Assembly: GCA_026724425.1 (NCBI GenBank)
Contig: JAIUCV010000004.1
Coordinates: 9,946,001 to 10,010,000, forward strand
Direction of reading: 5' to 3'
DNA length: 64,000 nucleotides
Origin: Erythrophleum ivorense
Taxonomy: Eukaryota; Streptophyta; Magnoliopsida; Fabales; Fabaceae
Shown: piece after piece, positions 61,486-64,000 of the stretch
Layout of the letters: each line of letters starts with the position of its first letter
Position numbering within the stretch: the stretch's first letter is position 1
The notes under the pieces: model-generated
Database searches by the model: none
Seen by the model: only the letters and a program-made list of their open reading frames with translations
Told to the model about the DNA's origin: nothing
Position numbers and translations under genes: made by a program

Positions 61486-62736
61486 ATACATACTCGACCA
61501 AACCTTAAATAATGAAAAATGAAAAAGAGTCCCATTTAACCTAGAAATTAAAGTTTTAGCTTTGTAATTTATGATATTATGTTTTTTAAATACATATATA
61601 TTATTATGTATATACTTTTTCTAATAAAAAGTTAATTATTGATTAATCTAAAAGTGTTTTCTTTATGAAAAATATATATACACACATTTATAATGGGACA
61701 AAAACAAGTTAAGTTTGTTTAAAACTTGCTAAGTGCTAACCTATGGGTTAAAATAAGTAGGTTTGGATTTATATTTTTAGGATTATCTAAGGGCAAACTT
61801 GTCACAAGCTGAATAGTGATGGTCTGTTTGATAATGCCACTAAATTATAACCAAGTAAAAAATTATAATCAATTTTGATCCATTTATTAAAAGATTTTAG
61901 TCAAAGCAATTCAAAAATAATATATTAAATATAATATATACTTGTATATAAATCTAAATCTAATATGTTTTCTTTACATAAATTGATAATGTTATTATTT
62001 CAAATGTATTTTTTGATTTACTTCTAACATATAACAATATTATATATTACTGTCTTTTAAAGATAATTTAACCAATTTTATTAATAATTGAGTGGTTGAC
62101 TTAGTTATCCACTCACTTGATAAGCTCATTGGATCAATGATTTGTACAAATCCAATAATTATGTAATTAAGCACTTTGGATCCCTTGTTGTGTGGTTATA
62201 CTATGCAAGAGATTTGAAGTGTTTTTAAAAGGAAGTTTTAGATACTTACATGTTGCAAAAATGGATCTTCTCATATTTCTCCATCCCATGCAATTTCGAT
62301 TGAAGTCACAAAAGACCTTCAATCTTCTTTTTTTTTCATGGCATCTTACACCATAGTAAAAAAAAAAAAATAGAGATTTAAGTTTTCCTATAAAGGAAAA
62401 TGGTTATGTGTTTTCTCAATAGGAGGAGTTCTAAAGGGAGAGAAGGGAGGTTTGTGCATTTCTAACAAAAAATTGATCACTCCCACTTTTTCTTTTGGAT
62501 CAGTTATCTTCCATTTACAAAATAAAATAACTCCTATCTATTTTGAATTTTAAAATTTAAAATTTAAATAATAATTTAATAATTAATTAATTAATAAATT
62601 TCCATTTAGGAAATTGGATTGGGTCATGGGTCATCACATCAAGGGCACTCCATTTTCTAATATATCTTATTCACACATGGTAGGATGAACAACACAAGAC
62701 TTTTTTCTCCTTTTAGACTTTCATACCAAGTCTTCT
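61486..62736. other. AT-rich sequence with an LTR-like fragment
   Basis: 62260-62720 is a third, more diverged relative of the blocks at 35130-35600 and 60040-60430 (shared ACATG(A/G)T(G/A)GGATGAA and TTTCATACCAAGT text). The rest is unassigned. Confidence 0.4.
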
Positions 62737-63900
62737 TGTAACAACCTTAACTCCTAATTAAGTTAATTAAGCATAATAATATGATAGATAATCAATACTT
62801 AAAGTCTAAAGCCAATATTAGTTTACTAAAGGGTGAAAATGTGAGAAAATTTAAACCTTTTAATCATTGAAAATCCTTATTCAATAAGCAAGAAGACTTA
62901 AGCTCAGGGGATTTAAATGCTTATTTAAGACCTTCAATTCATTTCACAATTGAATCTAGAGGTGATTGTGAAACCAACAAGGGAGGAGACAAATTGAAGG
63001 GAAAGTTGGTGAATAGCCAATAAGGTAACTCTCTCCACTTTCTCTCATACATAGATGTGTGTTTACATTGTCTTGCTTGTGTGTATGTATGTTTTCAACC
63101 ATGCAAAGTATGCTAGCATGATGATGCCTTATGTATTTCAATGATGTTTTATATGATGCTTTGGTTTGCTTGAGTATGGAAAAGCCAACAACCCTTTAGC
63201 CATGGTGAGGATGAGCCAAGAACCCTAAAGTTGGTTGAGACAAAGCAAAGAGTCTCCCAAAAGTGAGGTTGACTCCCAAGAGTAAGGGTTGAGTCTAAGA
63301 ACCTCTTAAAGAGTGGGTGAGGAAAGTCCAAAATCCACAAGTGAATGGGTGAAACTAATCCATTTGCTCGACAAGCTCTTATATGTTATGTATGGCCTAC
63401 TCAAATGTTGAAAATGCATTTTTTATGATTTCACATGCTAATATGCCCATGTATACATTGTGAGACTTGTTTGCATACTTTGTGTACAATTGAATGAGAG
63501 ATGAGCTATTGAGATTCTTTGAATCTCACTCCTCCTCTCCACCATCCTAACATGCTAGGTGGACCAAGTGAGAGAAGATATGGGAGCCATCAAGCTTGAA
63601 GCTAGGGAGTTTAGTGAAGAAATTGTGAAAGAGCCACTTTGTCACTACTTAGTAGTTAAGTCAAGAGGTGTAATTTAATGATGTACATGATGTAGCAAGT
63701 ATGAATACCTGTAAATGAATGTATTTATCATATATGTATGAGAATGAGAACTATCTTGAATGATGTAGCAAGTTTCGGTATAAATAGTAAGATTTGTGCA
63801 TTGTCCACATGGTGTATGTGTTAGTGTGGGAAAGTGAGTTTTGTAAATTTGGGATGTTAGACATTTGAGCTATGTTTAATGACCTATGTTGATGCTTTCC
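62737..63900 (+). mobile_element. Family A LTR, 5' part only
   Basis: Starts TGTAACAACC and from about 62950 follows 42465-43396 closely, then stops at GATGCTTTCCC, where the other copy continues ACGTGCTC. At 63901 a new TGTAACACC begins, so another LTR element seems to be inserted here. The rest of this copy would be outside the window. Confidence 0.65.
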
Positions 63901-64000
63901 CTGTAACACCTTAACCTCTAGCTCATACCCAAGATGCCCTCTTACTCATATGCACGTGCGGAACTCACAAGGGAGATAATTTACTCTACCTTATGCTTCT
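63901..64000 (+). mobile_element. Start of another LTR element, cut by the window end
   Basis: Begins TGTAACACCTTAACC in the middle of a family A LTR. The first 100 bases do not match the other LTRs in the window. The candidate left target duplication is TTCCC (63896-63900); the right side is not visible. Confidence 0.5.

Overview
The window looks like nuclear DNA of a flowering plant, probably a dicot; I cannot name the species. It is AT-rich, has spliced genes with GT-AG introns, and is dominated by plant transposon families: Ty1/copia, solo LTRs of an unidentified LTR family, CACTA, hAT and Harbinger-like MITEs. Most short ORFs in it are chance frames in repeats. There are no rRNA genes, no CRISPR array and no tRNA that I can recognise.

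Only two protein genes are clearly recognisable, both on the minus strand. (1) A complete VPS29 gene, the retromer core subunit: coding exons 31979-32110, 28588-28725 and 27787-28089, preceded by a non-coding first exon ending at 33201. The exons join to 190 codons with every junction in frame. (2) A FAE1-type 3-ketoacyl-CoA synthase (KCS) pseudogene: exon 1 16920-17684, exon 2 14462-15229, one 1.69 kb intron. It keeps the Cys/His/Asn catalytic residues but has a stop at codon 19, a MITE in exon 1, a TAG in exon 2 and two small frameshifting deletions. A possible last exon of an unknown gene lies at 1087-1190.

Layout. 1-3.3 kb: possible gene end and a small CACTA-like element. 3.3-6.4 kb: a partial duplicate of the VPS29 region (3' flank plus part of intron 2, exons missing), next to a dispersed repeat that recurs at 60.7-61.5 kb. 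10.0-12.5 kb: a non-autonomous CACTA element with clean ends and a TTT target duplication. 14.5-17.7 kb: KCS pseudogene. 19.6-27.4 kb: the duplicated VPS29 3' flank, split by a complete but dead copia element (20094-26060, target duplication GAAAA). 27.8-33.4 kb: VPS29, with a 1.0 kb hAT-like element in intron 2. 33.7-34.0 kb: a Harbinger-like MITE. 35-64 kb: nested LTR debris, including a solo LTR (41650-44467, target duplication ACTTG) inserted into an antisense LTR of the same family (40764-47136), a third family member at 56296-59763, a fourth running into the window end, and two decayed copia elements (about 35.1-37.45 and 49.1-54.9 kb), the second split by a 2.6 kb insertion.

Insertion order can be read directly. 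The VPS29-region duplication has empty sites in the 3-6 kb copy, so the hAT element, and probably the copia element, came after the duplication. I found no unknown multi-gene system. The most unusual points are a 13-nt complementarity between U5 and the primer-binding position of the copia element, the sense-into-antisense solo LTR pair, and the chimeric 5' ends of that LTR family.
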